DNA of 64,000 bases from Brevibacillus sedimenti (GTDB lineage Bacteria > Bacillota > Bacilli > Brevibacillales > Brevibacillaceae), in NCBI RefSeq assembly GCF_020923495.1, contig NZ_CP064048.1, positions 3,721,001-3,785,000 on the forward strand, given 5' to 3'. Position numbers and translations under genes: made by a program. Shown in pieces: positions 55,951-64,000 of the stretch (within the stretch, counting starts at the first letter, position 1; each line of letters opens with the position of its first letter). The notes under the pieces were generated by a model that worked only from the letters and a program-made list of their open reading frames with translations, was not told the DNA's origin and searched no databases.

Positions 55951-56445
55951 TTATTCCGCCATCAGAGCGGACGTCGTGGAATCTGCCTGCTCGAGATCGT
56001 CCCATGCCCCGTTATCCAGCATCTCCAACTGGGCTTCGAGCAGCGTGCGGAAGCGCATCCGATAGACAGAGGCGCGCTTTTTCAACTCTTCGATCTCGAT
56101 GGCGATCTTGCGGGATTTCGCCAGTGCTTCATTGACGATCCGGTCGGCGTTTTTCTCCGCTTCTTTCAGGATCAACTGCGCTTCCTTGCGGGCGTTGGCC
56201 TTGACATCCTCGGCCGTCTCCTGAGCCACAAGGATGGATTTGCTCAGGTTCTCCTCCATGCTCTTGTAGTGTTCCACCCGCTCGTTCAGCATGGCGACAC
56301 GCTCTTCCAGTTCCTTTTTTTCCTTTATCAGGAGTTCGAAGTCCTTGATCACCTGATCGAGGAACTCGTTCACTTCGTCAATGTTGTAACCGCGAAAACC
56401 CGTGCTGAATTCCTTATTGTGTATGTCCAATGGCGTTAAAGGCAC
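55951..56445 (-). CDS. divIVA: DivIVA septum/pole-site determinant
   Basis: A 164-residue coiled-coil protein that marks curved membrane at septa and poles. The membrane-binding N-terminus is MPLTPLDIHNKEFSTGFRGY with the conserved F and R, followed by NIDEVNEFLDQVIKDFELLI. A long coiled coil covers about residues 30-150. It follows ylmH and precedes ileS, the classical order. It helps place the division site and, in spore formers, the chromosome pole anchor. Confidence 0.96.
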   Translation of the reverse strand: MPLTPLDIHNKEFSTGFRGYNIDEVNEFLDQVIKDFELLIKEKKELEERVAMLNERVEHYKSMEENLSKSILVAQETAEDVKANARKEAQLILKEAEKNADRIVNEALAKSRKIAIEIEELKKRASVYRMRFRTLLEAQLEMLDNGAWDDLEQADSTTSALMAE

Positions 56446-56539
56446 ATGAACCCCTCACTTTTTCCGGTAATCGTACCCAAATTCTTCGACAGGTTTATCC
56501 GCATTTCCTGCCGGAATTTGCAAAATTATTGAGCCCGTC

Positions 56540-57313
56540 TCAGGTGAGTCGCCCGACGATCATGCGCAGCCGTCCGCTGCGCGTCGGCCCGGACACGTCC
56601 AGCAGCTTGAACCGTCCAAACCCGGCCAGCGACACCATGTCGCCAGGCTCCAGCAGATGCGACGGGTCGTCCACCACTTTCCAGTTGACTTTCAGTTTGC
56701 CCGCCCGGATCGGGACCAACGCCTTTGCCCGCGACAGGTTGTACACCTCGCCGATGACCGCATCGACACGCGGCGACGGAACCGTGATCACCTTTTCCGC
56801 ATACCGGGGAGCGGGCGGCTGAAACGACTCCCAATCCACCCGCTCAAATTGGACCGGCGTCCGGTGTATATGGGTCACCTGTGAACAGATGAAATCGGCT
56901 ACCTCGTCTGCGATGACGACATGGATCGCCTCTTCGGCCACGATCATGTCGCCAAATTTCTCCCGCTTCAGCCCCACGTTCAACAGCGCACCCATCACAT
57001 CCCGGTGCTCCAATGTATGGAAGCGCTGGTCAGCGGAAATCCGCAGCAGGGCCAGGCGGTAGTCCTGCGGTTCGGGCACGATGTAATCGGGATGGAGCAG
57101 CACGCGCACCCGCTCCGCTCCGTCGTAGCCTCCGCTGGCCGAGACGGACACGTCACTTACCTGCGAGGTCAGGCTCTGCATGATCGCAAGCTGCCTCGGG
57201 TCCAGAAAATCAGTAAGGCGCATGGCCTGCTTCCGCTCTGTCAGCGTCAGCATCTCCAGCGCCCGTTCCGCAAAGGGACGTTCTTCTTTTCGAAAATGAT
57301 CAAACACGCTCAT
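56540..57313 (-). CDS. ylmH: YlmH, S4-domain RNA-binding protein
   Basis: 257 residues from the start at 57313 (MSVFDHFRKEERPFAERALE); the frame to 57355 overlaps ylmG. The C-terminal S4 domain is RVDAVIGEVYNLSRAKALVP and GDMVSLAGFGRFKLLDV. The N-terminal domain (RLTDFLDPRQLAIMQSL; FGGYxGxER-like SGGYDGAERVRV) is characteristic of YlmH. In B. subtilis it is linked to cell division and to rescue of stalled ribosomes. It begins 13 bases after ylmG. Confidence 0.93.
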   Translation of the reverse strand: MSVFDHFRKEERPFAERALEMLTLTERKQAMRLTDFLDPRQLAIMQSLTSQVSDVSVSASGGYDGAERVRVLLHPDYIVPEPQDYRLALLRISADQRFHTLEHRDVMGALLNVGLKREKFGDMIVAEEAIHVVIADEVADFICSQVTHIHRTPVQFERVDWESFQPPAPRYAEKVITVPSPRVDAVIGEVYNLSRAKALVPIRAGKLKVNWKVVDDPSHLLEPGDMVSLAGFGRFKLLDVSGPTRSGRLRMIVGRLT

Positions 57314-57326
57314 GCCGTCACGCACC

Positions 57327-57596
57327 TCACAGCAGCAGTTGCTGCAGGATCGCATTCAGGCCCCTGTGGGCGAAGTTGAGTGCGATCAGCGCCACGATTG
57401 GCGAGATATCGATAAAGCCGAGCGGCGGGATAAAGCGGCGAAATGGCGCCAAATACGGCTCCACCAACCGCTCCAGCAGTTGACCAATGGGCGTTTCCCG
57501 CATCTGCGGCACCCACGACATGAGCACGTAGGCAATGACCATGAATTGATAAATGGTAAAAGCGTAATACACAATGGTAAAAATGGCCGTTGTCAT
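57327..57596 (-). CDS. ylmG: YlmG/YggT family membrane protein
   Basis: An 89-residue protein with two membrane helices flanking a loop: AIFTIVYYAFTIYQFMVIAYVLMSW and PIVALIALNFAHRG. The core RLVEPYLAPFRRFIPPLGFI is the YggT signature. It acts near the division machinery and nucleoid in other organisms; the mechanism is not known. It lies between sepF and ylmH. Confidence 0.93.
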   Translation of the reverse strand: MTTAIFTIVYYAFTIYQFMVIAYVLMSWVPQMRETPIGQLLERLVEPYLAPFRRFIPPLGFIDISPIVALIALNFAHRGLNAILQQLLL

Positions 57597-57621
57597 TCAC
57601 TCACCCTTTTGCTAGGTTCTC

Positions 57622-58047
57622 TTACTCTTCGACGACACTGGAGATCGTCCCCTGAATGTCGACGTGATCCGGCGTGCAGACAAAGATGTAGTCGCCCACC
57701 TTTTGAATGTCACCGTTCAGCGCGTAGACCGTTCCGCTCAAAAAATCGACGATGCGCTTCGCCTGTTCCTTATCCACCCGCTGCAGGTTGACGACGACCG
57801 GCCGGCGGTGACGGAGGTTGTCAGCGATGTCCTGCGCGTCGCTGTAATGTCGTGGTTCACATAAAACCAACCGAATGCCCTCCTTTTCCCGAGCCTGAAA
57901 CGGCACCACGTTGTTGGCGCGAGGCGCCGGCTGCCGTTTGGTGAAAGACTCCCGCTCCTGCTCTTCACGCTCCTCTTCCACCGTCTCTTCAATGTATTCT
58001 TCGTTATCCAATCCAAAGAACCCCATGATCTTGTTCATTACGCCCAT
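57622..58047 (-). CDS. sepF: SepF, FtsZ-associated division protein
   Basis: 141 residues. Start at 58047 (MGVMNKIMGFFGLDNEEY) with GGAGG six bases upstream; the ATG at 58053 is too close. An N-terminal amphipathic helix is the membrane anchor. An acidic linker (EETVEEEREEQERES) leads to the SepF core: IRLVLCEPRHYSDAQDIADN, RRPVVVNLQRVDKEQAKRIV and DFLSGTVYALNGDIQKVG. SepF rings bundle FtsZ filaments. Confidence 0.95.
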   Translation of the reverse strand: MGVMNKIMGFFGLDNEEYIEETVEEEREEQERESFTKRQPAPRANNVVPFQAREKEGIRLVLCEPRHYSDAQDIADNLRHRRPVVVNLQRVDKEQAKRIVDFLSGTVYALNGDIQKVGDYIFVCTPDHVDIQGTISSVVEE

Positions 58048-58076
58048 GGCCATCCTCCTCTCGTGCAGCGTTGCGG

Positions 58077-58775
58077 TCATTCCGGCTTAACCAGGACCGA
58101 ACCAAGCCGGACATATGTCGCTCCTTCTTCAATCGCCACTTCAAAATCGTTGGACATGCCCATCGACAGCTCTTCGATTGCAGCGTGCGGAAAGTTCCAG
58201 CCGTTGATCCGTTCTTTCCATTCCCGCAGGCCGCGGAATACGGGTCGCGCCTCCTCGGGATTTTCGACAAAAGGCGCCATGGTCATCAATCCGACGATCT
58301 TTATATGATTCATATTACTGGTTTCCTGCAAAAAAGCCAATACATCATTGGGACTAAGCCCAAATTTTGTCTCTTCTCCAGAGATATTGAGCTGCAGAAA
58401 ACAGGAAACGACACGGTCCAGCGCTTCCCCGCGCTTGTTCAGCTCCCGGGCCAGCGACAGCCTGTCCAACGAGTGGATGTGTGCAAATTTGCCCACGACG
58501 TCTTTTACCTTGTTGGTCTGCAGATGGCCGATGAAATGCCACGTCCCCAGGTGGCCGTAGCGCTCGAATTTGGGCAGTGCATCCTGCACGCGGTTTTCCC
58601 CGATATGCTCCACCCCGATGGCCAACAAATCGCCGATCGCGTCGGCGTCGACGTACTTGGTGACGGCTATGACTTTCACCTCTTCCCGCTTCCGGTTGGC
58701 TCGATCGCAGGCGGCCGCGATGCGCTCTTCGACGGCTGCCAGCCTCGCTTTCAGCATTTCCCTCTCTCTCGTCAC
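58077..58775 (-). CDS. ylmE: YlmE/YggS family PLP-binding protein
   Basis: A 232-residue alanine-racemase-like single barrel that binds pyridoxal phosphate and keeps PLP and amino-acid pools in balance. KVIAVTKYVDADAIGDLLAI carries the PLP lysine, and HIGENRVQDALPKFERYG, WHFIGHLQTNKVKDVV and SMGMSNDFEVAIEEGATYVR are family motifs. Start GTG at 58775 overlaps the ylmD stop by four bases (GTGA). Confidence 0.94.
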   Translation of the reverse strand: MTREREMLKARLAAVEERIAAACDRANRKREEVKVIAVTKYVDADAIGDLLAIGVEHIGENRVQDALPKFERYGHLGTWHFIGHLQTNKVKDVVGKFAHIHSLDRLSLARELNKRGEALDRVVSCFLQLNISGEETKFGLSPNDVLAFLQETSNMNHIKIVGLMTMAPFVENPEEARPVFRGLREWKERINGWNFPHAAIEELSMGMSNDFEVAIEEGATYVRLGSVLVKPE

Positions 58776-59620
58776 GATTCGTTCACAGCTCCTTTTTCAG
58801 ACTCTCTCCATCCGATAAACGATGCCATCCGGCCCGTTTTCCCCGCCTCCCTGCGGTGAGAGAAAAACAGGTCGGTCCGGCAGCTTGTACACCATCCCGT
58901 CCGCAGCACGCGCTCTGGCGCAACGCCGCATTCCGCCAAAATCTCCGTGTTCAGACGAGGCAGATCCAGCATGTATCGGCCGTTTTCCCGGGGCGTCACG
59001 GCGTCTTCCCAGCGAGCAGCCGCCGTCCGTACCCGTTCCATGATTCGCTCGTCCACTTCATAGCAGCAGCCGCCGATGGCAGGACCGATCGCCACCAGCA
59101 GCTCCTCCGCCCTGCTGCCGTAGTGACTTTCAAACGCCCGCACCATTTCCTCGGCAATACGCGCCACCGTCCCCTTCCAGCCGGCGTGGGCCAAGCCGAT
59201 CGCCCGCGACACCGGGTCGAGGAAAAACAGCGGCACGCAGTCGGCATAAAAGGACGTGAGCAGCACGCCCGGCTGATTCGTATGCAGGCCGTCTGTCGCC
59301 GGAATGACGTCGTCCAGGCTCTCCCTGCCCGCTCCCATGGATTGGGCGGTCACCTGGCAGACCCGGCTGCCGTGCACCTGATCCGCGCACGTCCAGGCTT
59401 CAAACGACATGCCCAGTTCCGCTGCCAGCTTGCGCCGGTTGGCCACCACACGGTTCGGGTCGTCTCCCACGTGCAGGCCCATGTTAAAAGAGTGGTACGC
59501 TCCTTCGCTCACTCCGCCGTTTCTGAGGGTAAACCCGGCCGCCAAGCCGGGAAAGCGCTCTTCCCACTCGCGCAGATGCAGCAGCGCGCCGCCCTCTCTG
59601 CCAACAAACGGTTCGTTCAT
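58772..59620 (-). CDS. ylmD: YlmD, laccase-domain (DUF152) purine nucleoside phosphorylase-like protein
   Basis: 282 residues from the start at 59620 (MNEPFVGREGGALLH) behind AAGGAAGGTG; the frame to 59983 crosses ylmC. Family motifs are QVHGSRVCQVT, TDGLHTNQPGVLLTSFYADC with metal-binding H and C, LAHAGWKGTVARIAEEMV with H, and IGPAIGGCCYEVDE. Members of this YfiH/LACC1 family have purine nucleoside phosphorylase and adenosine deaminase activity and bind zinc or copper. It is coupled to ylmE. Confidence 0.92.
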   Translation of the reverse strand: MNEPFVGREGGALLHLREWEERFPGLAAGFTLRNGGVSEGAYHSFNMGLHVGDDPNRVVANRRKLAAELGMSFEAWTCADQVHGSRVCQVTAQSMGAGRESLDDVIPATDGLHTNQPGVLLTSFYADCVPLFFLDPVSRAIGLAHAGWKGTVARIAEEMVRAFESHYGSRAEELLVAIGPAIGGCCYEVDERIMERVRTAAARWEDAVTPRENGRYMLDLPRLNTEILAECGVAPERVLRTGWCTSCRTDLFFSHRREAGKTGRMASFIGWRESEKGAVNES

Positions 59621-59654
59621 GTTGTCACCTTCCTTATATGGCTTATGATACCAC

Positions 59655-59689
59655 AGCCCAAAAGAAAAGAAAGGCTCTCTCGCCTTTCT
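59655..59689 (-). terminator. Terminator after ylmC
   Basis: The minus strand has AGAAAGGC/GCCTTTCT (plus 59668-59675 with 59682-59689) and then TTTCTTTTGGG. It separates ylmC from the ylmD operon. Confidence 0.78.
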
Positions 59690-59973
59690 TACGCCCGGTA
59701 TTCGTCTTCCCCGCCGGTTTTTGCCTCTACCCGCATCGACTCCTCCAGGCGAACCAACACGACGTCCTTGCCGATCTTGATGATGTTGCGCCAGGGAATC
59801 ACGTAGTCGTTGCCCGCTGAAAAAAACCCGAGGAATTTGCCCGGTCCGGGGACGACAATCGCCTCCACCCGCCCGTGGCGCAGGTCTATCTCCAGATCGG
59901 ATATCTGCCCCAGCCGCTTGCCATCCAAAATATTCACCACTTCTTTGGTCTGGAAATCCGAGATTTTGACCAT
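59689..59973 (-). CDS. ylmC: YlmC/YmxH family PRC-barrel protein
   Basis: A 94-residue single PRC-barrel protein: MVKISDFQTKEVVNILDGKR, LGQISDLEIDLRHGRVEAIV and YVIPWRNIIKIGKDVVLVRL. YlmC/YmxH proteins are widespread in spore formers and are annotated as sporulation proteins; the function is not known. It lies between sigG and ylmD, as in B. subtilis, with terminators on both sides. Confidence 0.9.
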   Translation of the reverse strand: MVKISDFQTKEVVNILDGKRLGQISDLEIDLRHGRVEAIVVPGPGKFLGFFSAGNDYVIPWRNIIKIGKDVVLVRLEESMRVEAKTGGEDEYRA

Positions 59974-60146
59974 TTTTCCTCACCTACTTTTTCTCCGTTA
60001 GTTCAAGTATATGAACGGGCAGACAAATATGCCCCGGGGAGCGGTGAAAGATTGGACCGGCGTCACGGCGCGTCGATTGCAGAGTCCCATCACGACTTGT
60101 AAATTTCACAACTTTCAGACTGTTTCAGTCGCCGAGCAGCTTATAC

Positions 60147-60183
60147 AGAAACAAAAGCCTCCGACGCTGATGGCATGGAGGCT
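60147..60183 (-). terminator. Terminator after sigG
   Basis: The minus-strand stem AGCCTCC/GGAGGCT (plus 60156-60162 with 60177-60183) is followed by TTTGTTTC. It lies 17 bases after the sigG stop. Confidence 0.8.
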
Positions 60184-60199
60184 GCTGATGATAAACCCA

Positions 60200-60979
60200 T
60201 TACGATTGCACGTGTTTTTGCATGTGGGCGATGGCCGCTTTTTCCAACCGGGAGACCTGTGCTTGGGAAATGCCGATCTCCTCCGCCACTTCCATCTGCG
60301 TCTTGCCTTCGTAGAACCGCATGGAGAGAATCATCTTCTCCCGTTCGCCCAGCCGCTGCATGCCCTCGCGCAGGGCGATTTCTTCCACCCAGTTGGCATC
60401 CCTGTTCTTCTCGTCGCTGATCTGGTCCATCACGTAGATGGGATCGCCGCCATCCTGATAGATCGGTTCAAACAGCGAGACCGGGTCCTGAATGGCGTCC
60501 AGCGCAAACACGATGTCTTCCTTGGGCACGTTCAATTCCTGGGAAATCTCCGTGATGGTGGGTTCCCGCGAATGCTTGTTGGTCAGATTGTCCCGCACCT
60601 GAAGCGCCTTGTACGCGATATCCCTTAGGGACCGCGACACGCGGATCGGGTTGTTGTCCCGCAGGTAGCGGCGAATCTCCCCGATGATCATCGGCACGGC
60701 GTACGTGGAAAATTTCACGTTTTGGCCGAGGTCAAAGTTGTCGATGGCCTTCATCAGGCCGATGCATCCCACCTGAAACAGGTCATCCACGTACTCGCCC
60801 CGGTTGTTGAAGCGCTGAATGACGCTCAGCACCAGCCGCAGGTTTCCATTGACCAGTTTCTCCCGCGCTGCCAGTTCGCCGTTCTGCAGGCGTTCGAACA
60901 GCTCCCTCATCTCTTTGTTGGTAAGCACCGGAAGCTTTGAAGTGTCCACCCCGCAAATCTCTACCTTGTTGCGCGTCAC
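60200..60979 (-). CDS. sigG: Sporulation sigma factor sigma-G (late forespore)
   Basis: 259 residues. Start GTG at 60979 behind GAGGAGGG (MTRNKVEICGVDTSKLPVLT). Region 2 is DLFQVGCIGLMKAIDNFDLG and VKFSTYAVPMIIGEIRRYLR. Region 4 is REKMILSMRFYEGKTQMEVA followed by EEIGISQAQVSRLEKAAI. The opening KVEICGVDTSKLPVL distinguishes sigma-G from sigma-F. It follows sigE, from which it is separated by 207 bases with a terminator. Confidence 0.97.
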   Translation of the reverse strand: MTRNKVEICGVDTSKLPVLTNKEMRELFERLQNGELAAREKLVNGNLRLVLSVIQRFNNRGEYVDDLFQVGCIGLMKAIDNFDLGQNVKFSTYAVPMIIGEIRRYLRDNNPIRVSRSLRDIAYKALQVRDNLTNKHSREPTITEISQELNVPKEDIVFALDAIQDPVSLFEPIYQDGGDPIYVMDQISDEKNRDANWVEEIALREGMQRLGEREKMILSMRFYEGKTQMEVAEEIGISQAQVSRLEKAAIAHMQKHVQS

Positions 60980-61053
60980 GTCTTACCCTCCTCGAAGCAA
61001 GAAAGTTCCCAACCCGGTTGTCTTGAAAGGCCGCGTACCGACGCATCGCCGGA

Positions 61054-61079
61054 TGAAAGAAAACTCGGCGAAGGCCGAG
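61054..61079 (-). terminator. Terminator after sigE
   Basis: The minus-strand stem CTCGGC/GCCGAG with loop CTTC (plus 61064-61079) is followed by TTTTCTTTC. It lies in the 207-base sigE-sigG gap and isolates sigG under its own forespore promoter, which I could not place. Confidence 0.75.
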
Positions 61080-61186
61080 CTTTGCGGCGAGAGCGAGCCG
61101 TGTATAGGCGGTTGTACGAGCAAGTGGCGTTACCACTCTCTGGCACGGTTTAGGAACAGTATCTCCTTCGATTGGGAAATTATGCG

Positions 61187-61909
61187 CTACACCATTTTGT
61201 TGAATTCTTTTCGCAACCGTTTTATAATTCGCTTTTCCAGACGGGAAATGTACGACTGGGAGATGCCCAACAGATCGGCGACGTCCTTTTGCGTCTTCTC
61301 TTCTTCTCCCGACAATCCGAAGCGCAGCTCCATGATGATGCGTTCTCTCTCTGTCAGCTTATCCAGCGCTTTTTTCAGCAGCTTGCGGTCCACCTGGTCT
61401 TCGATGTTCTTGTAAATGGTGTCGTTGTCCGTCCCCAACACGTCGGAGAGCAAGAGTTCGTTGCCGTCCCAGTCGATGTTGAGCGGTTCGTCGAACGACA
61501 CTTCCGAGCGAATCTTGTTGTTCCGCCTGAGGTACATGAGAATTTCGTTTTCGATGCAGCGGGAAGCGTAGGTGGCCAGCTTGATGTTTTTCTCCGGATC
61601 AAACGTATTGACCGCCTTGATCAAGCCGATCGTCCCAATGCTGACCAGATCCTCGATGTTGATCCCCGTGTTCTCAAATTTGCGGGCGATGTACACGACA
61701 AGCCGCAGGTTGCGTTCGATCAGCATGCTGCGCACGGCGGGATCGCCGGACGGCAGCCGGCTCAGGAGAATCTCTTCTTCTTCTCTGGTCAGCGGCGGCG
61801 GCAGGGCTTCACTTCCCCCTATGTAGTAGATCTCTTCGGCGCGTGCACCAATCCACAGCAGGAAACGGTACCAGAGCAATTGGAGTTGCAGGCGAAGTTT
61901 CACATACAT
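61187..61909 (-). CDS. sigE: Sporulation sigma factor sigma-E precursor (pro-sigma-E)
   Basis: 240 residues. The N-terminal hydrophobic pro-sequence ([20 protein letters not shown]) and the site [16 protein letters not shown] are where SpoIIGA cleaves to free active sigma-E. Region 2 is [20 protein letters not shown] and [20 protein letters not shown]. Region 4 is [20 protein letters not shown] and [19 protein letters not shown]. It drives early mother-cell genes such as cotJABC. It starts one base after the spoIIGA stop, in one operon. Confidence 0.97.
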   Translation of the reverse strand: MYVKLRLQLQLLWYRFLLWIGARAEEIYYIGGSEALPPPLTREEEEILLSRLPSGDPAVRSMLIERNLRLVVYIARKFENTGINIEDLVSIGTIGLIKAVNTFDPEKNIKLATYASRCIENEILMYLRRNNKIRSEVSFDEPLNIDWDGNELLLSDVLGTDNDTIYKNIEDQVDRKLLKKALDKLTERERIIMELRFGLSGEEEKTQKDVADLLGISQSYISRLEKRIIKRLRKEFNKMV

Positions 61910-61910
61910 A

Positions 61911-62870
61911 CTAGCCCTCCTGTTCGCGTAAGGGAGTTAGGTTTTGGTCATCGCTTTGTATGATGGCGGGGTGCACGATGGCTTGATACCGGCCGTCGGC
62001 GGCCAACGGGATCGGATTGAGACCGATCAGCACCTTCCTGGCAAGGTAGCGGGCGCCATTTTGCACGACAATTACTTCGTCCGGCTTGACGGCGAGCAGA
62101 AAATCCATCCCTCGGGACACGCTGCGGTAGGGAATCAGCCGCAGCCGCGACTGCCATTCGGCGGGCACCTGCTCGAAGACCCCGTCCAGGTTTTCCCATG
62201 CCGTTGGGCTGCCGATCCGCTGACGAAGCGAAGCCGGCAGGATATGGGCAACCAGTTCGCTCTCCACAATCATCACCGGCTGGCGGGTAATCGGTTCGTG
62301 GAGTTGGTTGCCGGTGTCCACCAGTCCGCGACAGACGACGCTTTCCCCTGCGATCGTCACCGTCACCTCGGCGAGGAACGCCTCGATCCGTCGCGGCTCT
62401 TGAACGGCATGGTAGCTCTTCCGGCTGAGGACAAAGACGAGGGAAAACCCCATGGCGAGAACGCCCAGCGTCGGTTTGAACCCGACACCGAAGCCGTCAC
62501 TGTGGAGAGTCACCAACCCGTTCAAGATCTCGTTGTGTGAGGCAAGGAAATACTGCAGGCCAAACACCCCGCCGCCGAAGATGAAGGCCACGAAGTAGAA
62601 AATGGCGAGATTGTGCAGAAAGGCTCGCAGTCTTCGATTGCCAAACGCGATCCACAGCATGAGAACGGAAAACAACAGCTTCACGGTCCACTGGTACATC
62701 GAGGCGAAGGAAGGGAGAAAGAAAAACGCCAGGTACATCGACCCGAACAGAGAAGCAAGCAGGATCCTCCACCATATAACCCGCTCTTTGCGAAAATAGG
62801 CCGTAAACCAGAGCAGCAAGGTATCAATGGCCACATTCAGGAGTAAAATGATATCAAGATAGACGATCAT
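61911..62870 (-). CDS. spoIIGA: Sigma-E processing aspartic peptidase
   Basis: 319 residues. Five N-terminal membrane helices ([20 protein letters not shown] through [19 protein letters not shown]) precede a C-terminal aspartic-protease domain with the active-site [14 protein letters not shown] (D-T-G). It cleaves pro-sigma-E after a SpoIIR signal from the forespore. First gene of the spoIIG operon, with a Spo0A-type promoter upstream. Confidence 0.96.
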   Translation of the reverse strand: MIVYLDIILLLNVAIDTLLLWFTAYFRKERVIWWRILLASLFGSMYLAFFFLPSFASMYQWTVKLLFSVLMLWIAFGNRRLRAFLHNLAIFYFVAFIFGGGVFGLQYFLASHNEILNGLVTLHSDGFGVGFKPTLGVLAMGFSLVFVLSRKSYHAVQEPRRIEAFLAEVTVTIAGESVVCRGLVDTGNQLHEPITRQPVMIVESELVAHILPASLRQRIGSPTAWENLDGVFEQVPAEWQSRLRLIPYRSVSRGMDFLLAVKPDEVIVVQNGARYLARKVLIGLNPIPLAADGRYQAIVHPAIIQSDDQNLTPLREQEG

Positions 62871-62897
62871 CTGCCTTCACCCCCGCCCGGCAAAGAC

Positions 62898-62964
62898 AGT
62901 ATATATCAATGTGTATGTAAAGTCTGTCAATTCTTGACCGTGTTTTTTCGGATTTTTTGTAGAA
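62898..62964 (-). promoter_or_regulatory. spoIIG promoter with long spacer and Spo0A-like boxes
   Basis: The minus strand has TTGACA (plus 62925-62930) and TATACT (62898-62903) with a 21-base spacer, far longer than 17. B. subtilis spoIIG has the same oddity (about 22) and needs Spo0A-P. 0A-like sequences are TGTCAAT at 62925-62931 and TGTAGAA at 62958-62964. Confidence 0.72.
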
Positions 62965-63009
62965 GGGACCAGGCGGGGGCTGAGGGCAATTTCGTGCGGG
63001 GCACAACCC

Positions 63010-63058
63010 CTAAAATAAAACGAAAGGGCTGTCGTCACGATGTGTACGACAGCCCTTT
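63010..63058. terminator. Bidirectional terminator between cobU and spoIIGA
   Basis: A perfect 13-bp stem AAAGGGCTGTCGT/ACGACAGCCCTTT (63023-63035 with 63046-63058). The minus strand continues CGTTTTATTTT, so it ends cobU 14 bases after its stop. Confidence 0.85.
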
Positions 63059-63071
63059 ATTGTTTTGATCG

Positions 63072-63638
63072 TCACGGGCGAAAGGCGCGCGATTTCAGCT
63101 CCACCGGAATGCCTGCTGTCACCAGAAACACCTGGTCGCTCGCTTCCGCCACCCGCTGATTCATGATGCCGGCCGCATCCCGGAACATCCTGCCAAGCGG
63201 ATTGTCGGGAACGATGCCGTACCCCACTTCGTTGGAGACCAGCATGATCGTCCCCGGAAACGACCGCAGCACGTCCACCAGTTCGTCCACCTTTTCCAGC
63301 GTACGCTCCATCGGCTGCTCCTGTTCAAATTTCAAGAGCCAATTGGACAGCCAGAGTGTCAGGCAATCGACCAGGACCACGCGCTCGCCCGAGCCGATCG
63401 CCGGTTCAAAGGAGAGCCCGCGCAAAAAGCCGGCAAGGTCGTACGGTATCTCATGCGTCTCCCACGAAAAGGGCGACTGCTCGCGGCGCTGACGATGGCG
63501 GCGTACCCGCTCCCGCAGTTCCTCGTCAAAAACGGGGGATGTGGCGATGTACACGCCTTGTACCCCGAGACGGGCCGCGTACGTTTCCGCAAACGTGCTC
63601 TTGCCGCTCCGCGCACCGCCTGTAACCAGCACGATCAT
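63072..63638 (-). CDS. cobU: Adenosylcobinamide kinase / adenosylcobinamide-phosphate guanylyltransferase
   Basis: A 188-residue bifunctional enzyme of cobalamin nucleotide-loop assembly. Start at 63638 (MIVLVTGGARSGKSTFAETY), eight bases after GGAGG; an ATG six bases upstream is too close. Walker A is GGARSGKST, and VLVDCLTLWLSNWLL and LVSNEVGYGIVPDNPLGRMF are CobU signatures. The ABC ATPase gene just upstream (44 bases) is of the B12/siderophore type, so this looks like corrinoid uptake and salvage. Confidence 0.93.
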   Translation of the reverse strand: MIVLVTGGARSGKSTFAETYAARLGVQGVYIATSPVFDEELRERVRRHRQRREQSPFSWETHEIPYDLAGFLRGLSFEPAIGSGERVVLVDCLTLWLSNWLLKFEQEQPMERTLEKVDELVDVLRSFPGTIMLVSNEVGYGIVPDNPLGRMFRDAAGIMNQRVAEASDQVFLVTAGIPVELKSRAFRP

Positions 63639-63681
63639 GCCCATTTCCTCCTCTCGTATCCGACACGCCGACGACACACTG

Positions 63682-64000
63682 CTAGCTGCATCCCGATTGC
63701 AGCAGGATTTGCGGCGATTGGCGCACCGGGTGTTCAATCACGATCGGCTGGGTGCCGTACACCTCCCGAATCACATCGGCATGCAATATCTCCCGAGGGG
63801 CCCCGATCCGACACGGCTGCCCCTTTTGCAGCAAAAGGAGCCGGTCGCAGTACAGCGATGCCAGATTCAGATCGTGCAGGACGGCGATTACGGTCACACC
63901 CTCCTGTCTCTGCCAGGCGCGGACCATATCCATGAGCTGCACCTGATAGCCGATGTCCAGGTATGTCGTCGGCTCGTCCAGGAGCAGAAGCCGGGGCTGT
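63682..64000 (-). CDS. FecCD-type ABC transporter ATP-binding protein, C-terminal part
   Basis: The gene enters from beyond the window end; the frame is open from 63999 to the stop at 63682. The visible part begins QPRLLLLDEPTTYLDIGYQV (Walker B and D-loop), then VIAVLHDLNLASLYCDRLLL (H-loop), and ends ILLQSGCS. This is typical of ATPases for vitamin B12 and ferric siderophores (BtuD/FhuC/FecE). cobU follows, which favours a corrinoid importer; siderophore import remains possible. The Walker A part is outside the window. Confidence 0.85.
   Translation of the reverse strand, partial: QPRLLLLDEPTTYLDIGYQVQLMDMVRAWQRQEGVTVIAVLHDLNLASLYCDRLLLLQKGQPCRIGAPREILHADVIREVYGTQPIVIEHPVRQSPQILLQSGCS

Overview
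The window is chromosomal DNA, high in G+C, from an endospore-forming member of the Bacillales. The evidence is the block spoIIGA-sigE-sigG-ylmC-ylmD-ylmE-sepF-ylmG-ylmH-divIVA-ileS, the cotJABC spore-coat operon, and Firmicutes-type RNA regulation (PyrR attenuators, SAM-I riboswitches, an ileS T-box, GlpP antiterminator leaders). A Paenibacillaceae relative such as Brevibacillus or Aneurinibacillus is my best guess; that is inference only. Almost everything reads on the minus strand. No tRNA, rRNA, CRISPR array, insertion sequence or prophage was seen.

Layout. 1-2006 (+): end of pncA and pncB (NAD salvage). 2089-6917 (-): glycerol regulon glpP, glpF, glpK, glpD, with a catabolite-repressed glpF promoter and antiterminator hairpins before glpF and glpD. 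7007-8741 (-): hom behind two nearly identical tandem SAM-I riboswitches. 8902-9562 (-): a lipoprotein gene. 9584-20130 (-): the pyrimidine operon pyrR-pyrP-pyrB-pyrC-carA-carB-pyrF-pyrE, with three PyrR attenuators and no pyrK or pyrD. 20127-23148 (-): a secreted beta-propeller protein, an RluD-type pseudouridine synthase and lspA.

23278-51797 is a stretch of about 28.5 kb lying between lspA and the ylyA/yteA-like gene, which are neighbours in Bacillus subtilis. It holds a kinase-like protein; an alpha-glucan cluster (phosphoglucomutase, GH15 glucoamylase, nucleotidyltransferase with a dead phosphomutase tail, GH57-GT4 fusion, DUF4912 protein); cotJABC; a membrane-stress operon (PspA, DUF350, DUF4178, DUF4247); topB; two very small sporulation-type or hypothetical genes; a 2-hydroxyacyl-CoA-dehydratase-like protein and its giant activase; an LCP cell-wall ligase; an FAD oxidoreductase; a YtkD-type Nudix hydrolase; and an enolase-superfamily enzyme with an MFS transporter. 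51810-62870 returns to conserved order from the zinc-finger protein and ileS (T-box) through the ylm cell-division genes to sigG, sigE and spoIIGA. The window ends with cobU and the C-terminus of a FecCD-type ABC ATPase.

Main points for a second look: (1) three genes (GH57-GT4 fusion, DUF4247 lipoprotein, CoA activase) are each broken at a five-base G:C tract where one more base restores a long, family-like reading frame; (2) the alpha-glucan cluster has a promoter whose Spo0A-like boxes mirror the spacing seen upstream of spoIIGA; (3) tandem SAM-I riboswitches precede hom; (4) a sigma-W-like promoter precedes the PspA operon; (5) PncB carries an N-terminal CxxC...CxxC knuckle.
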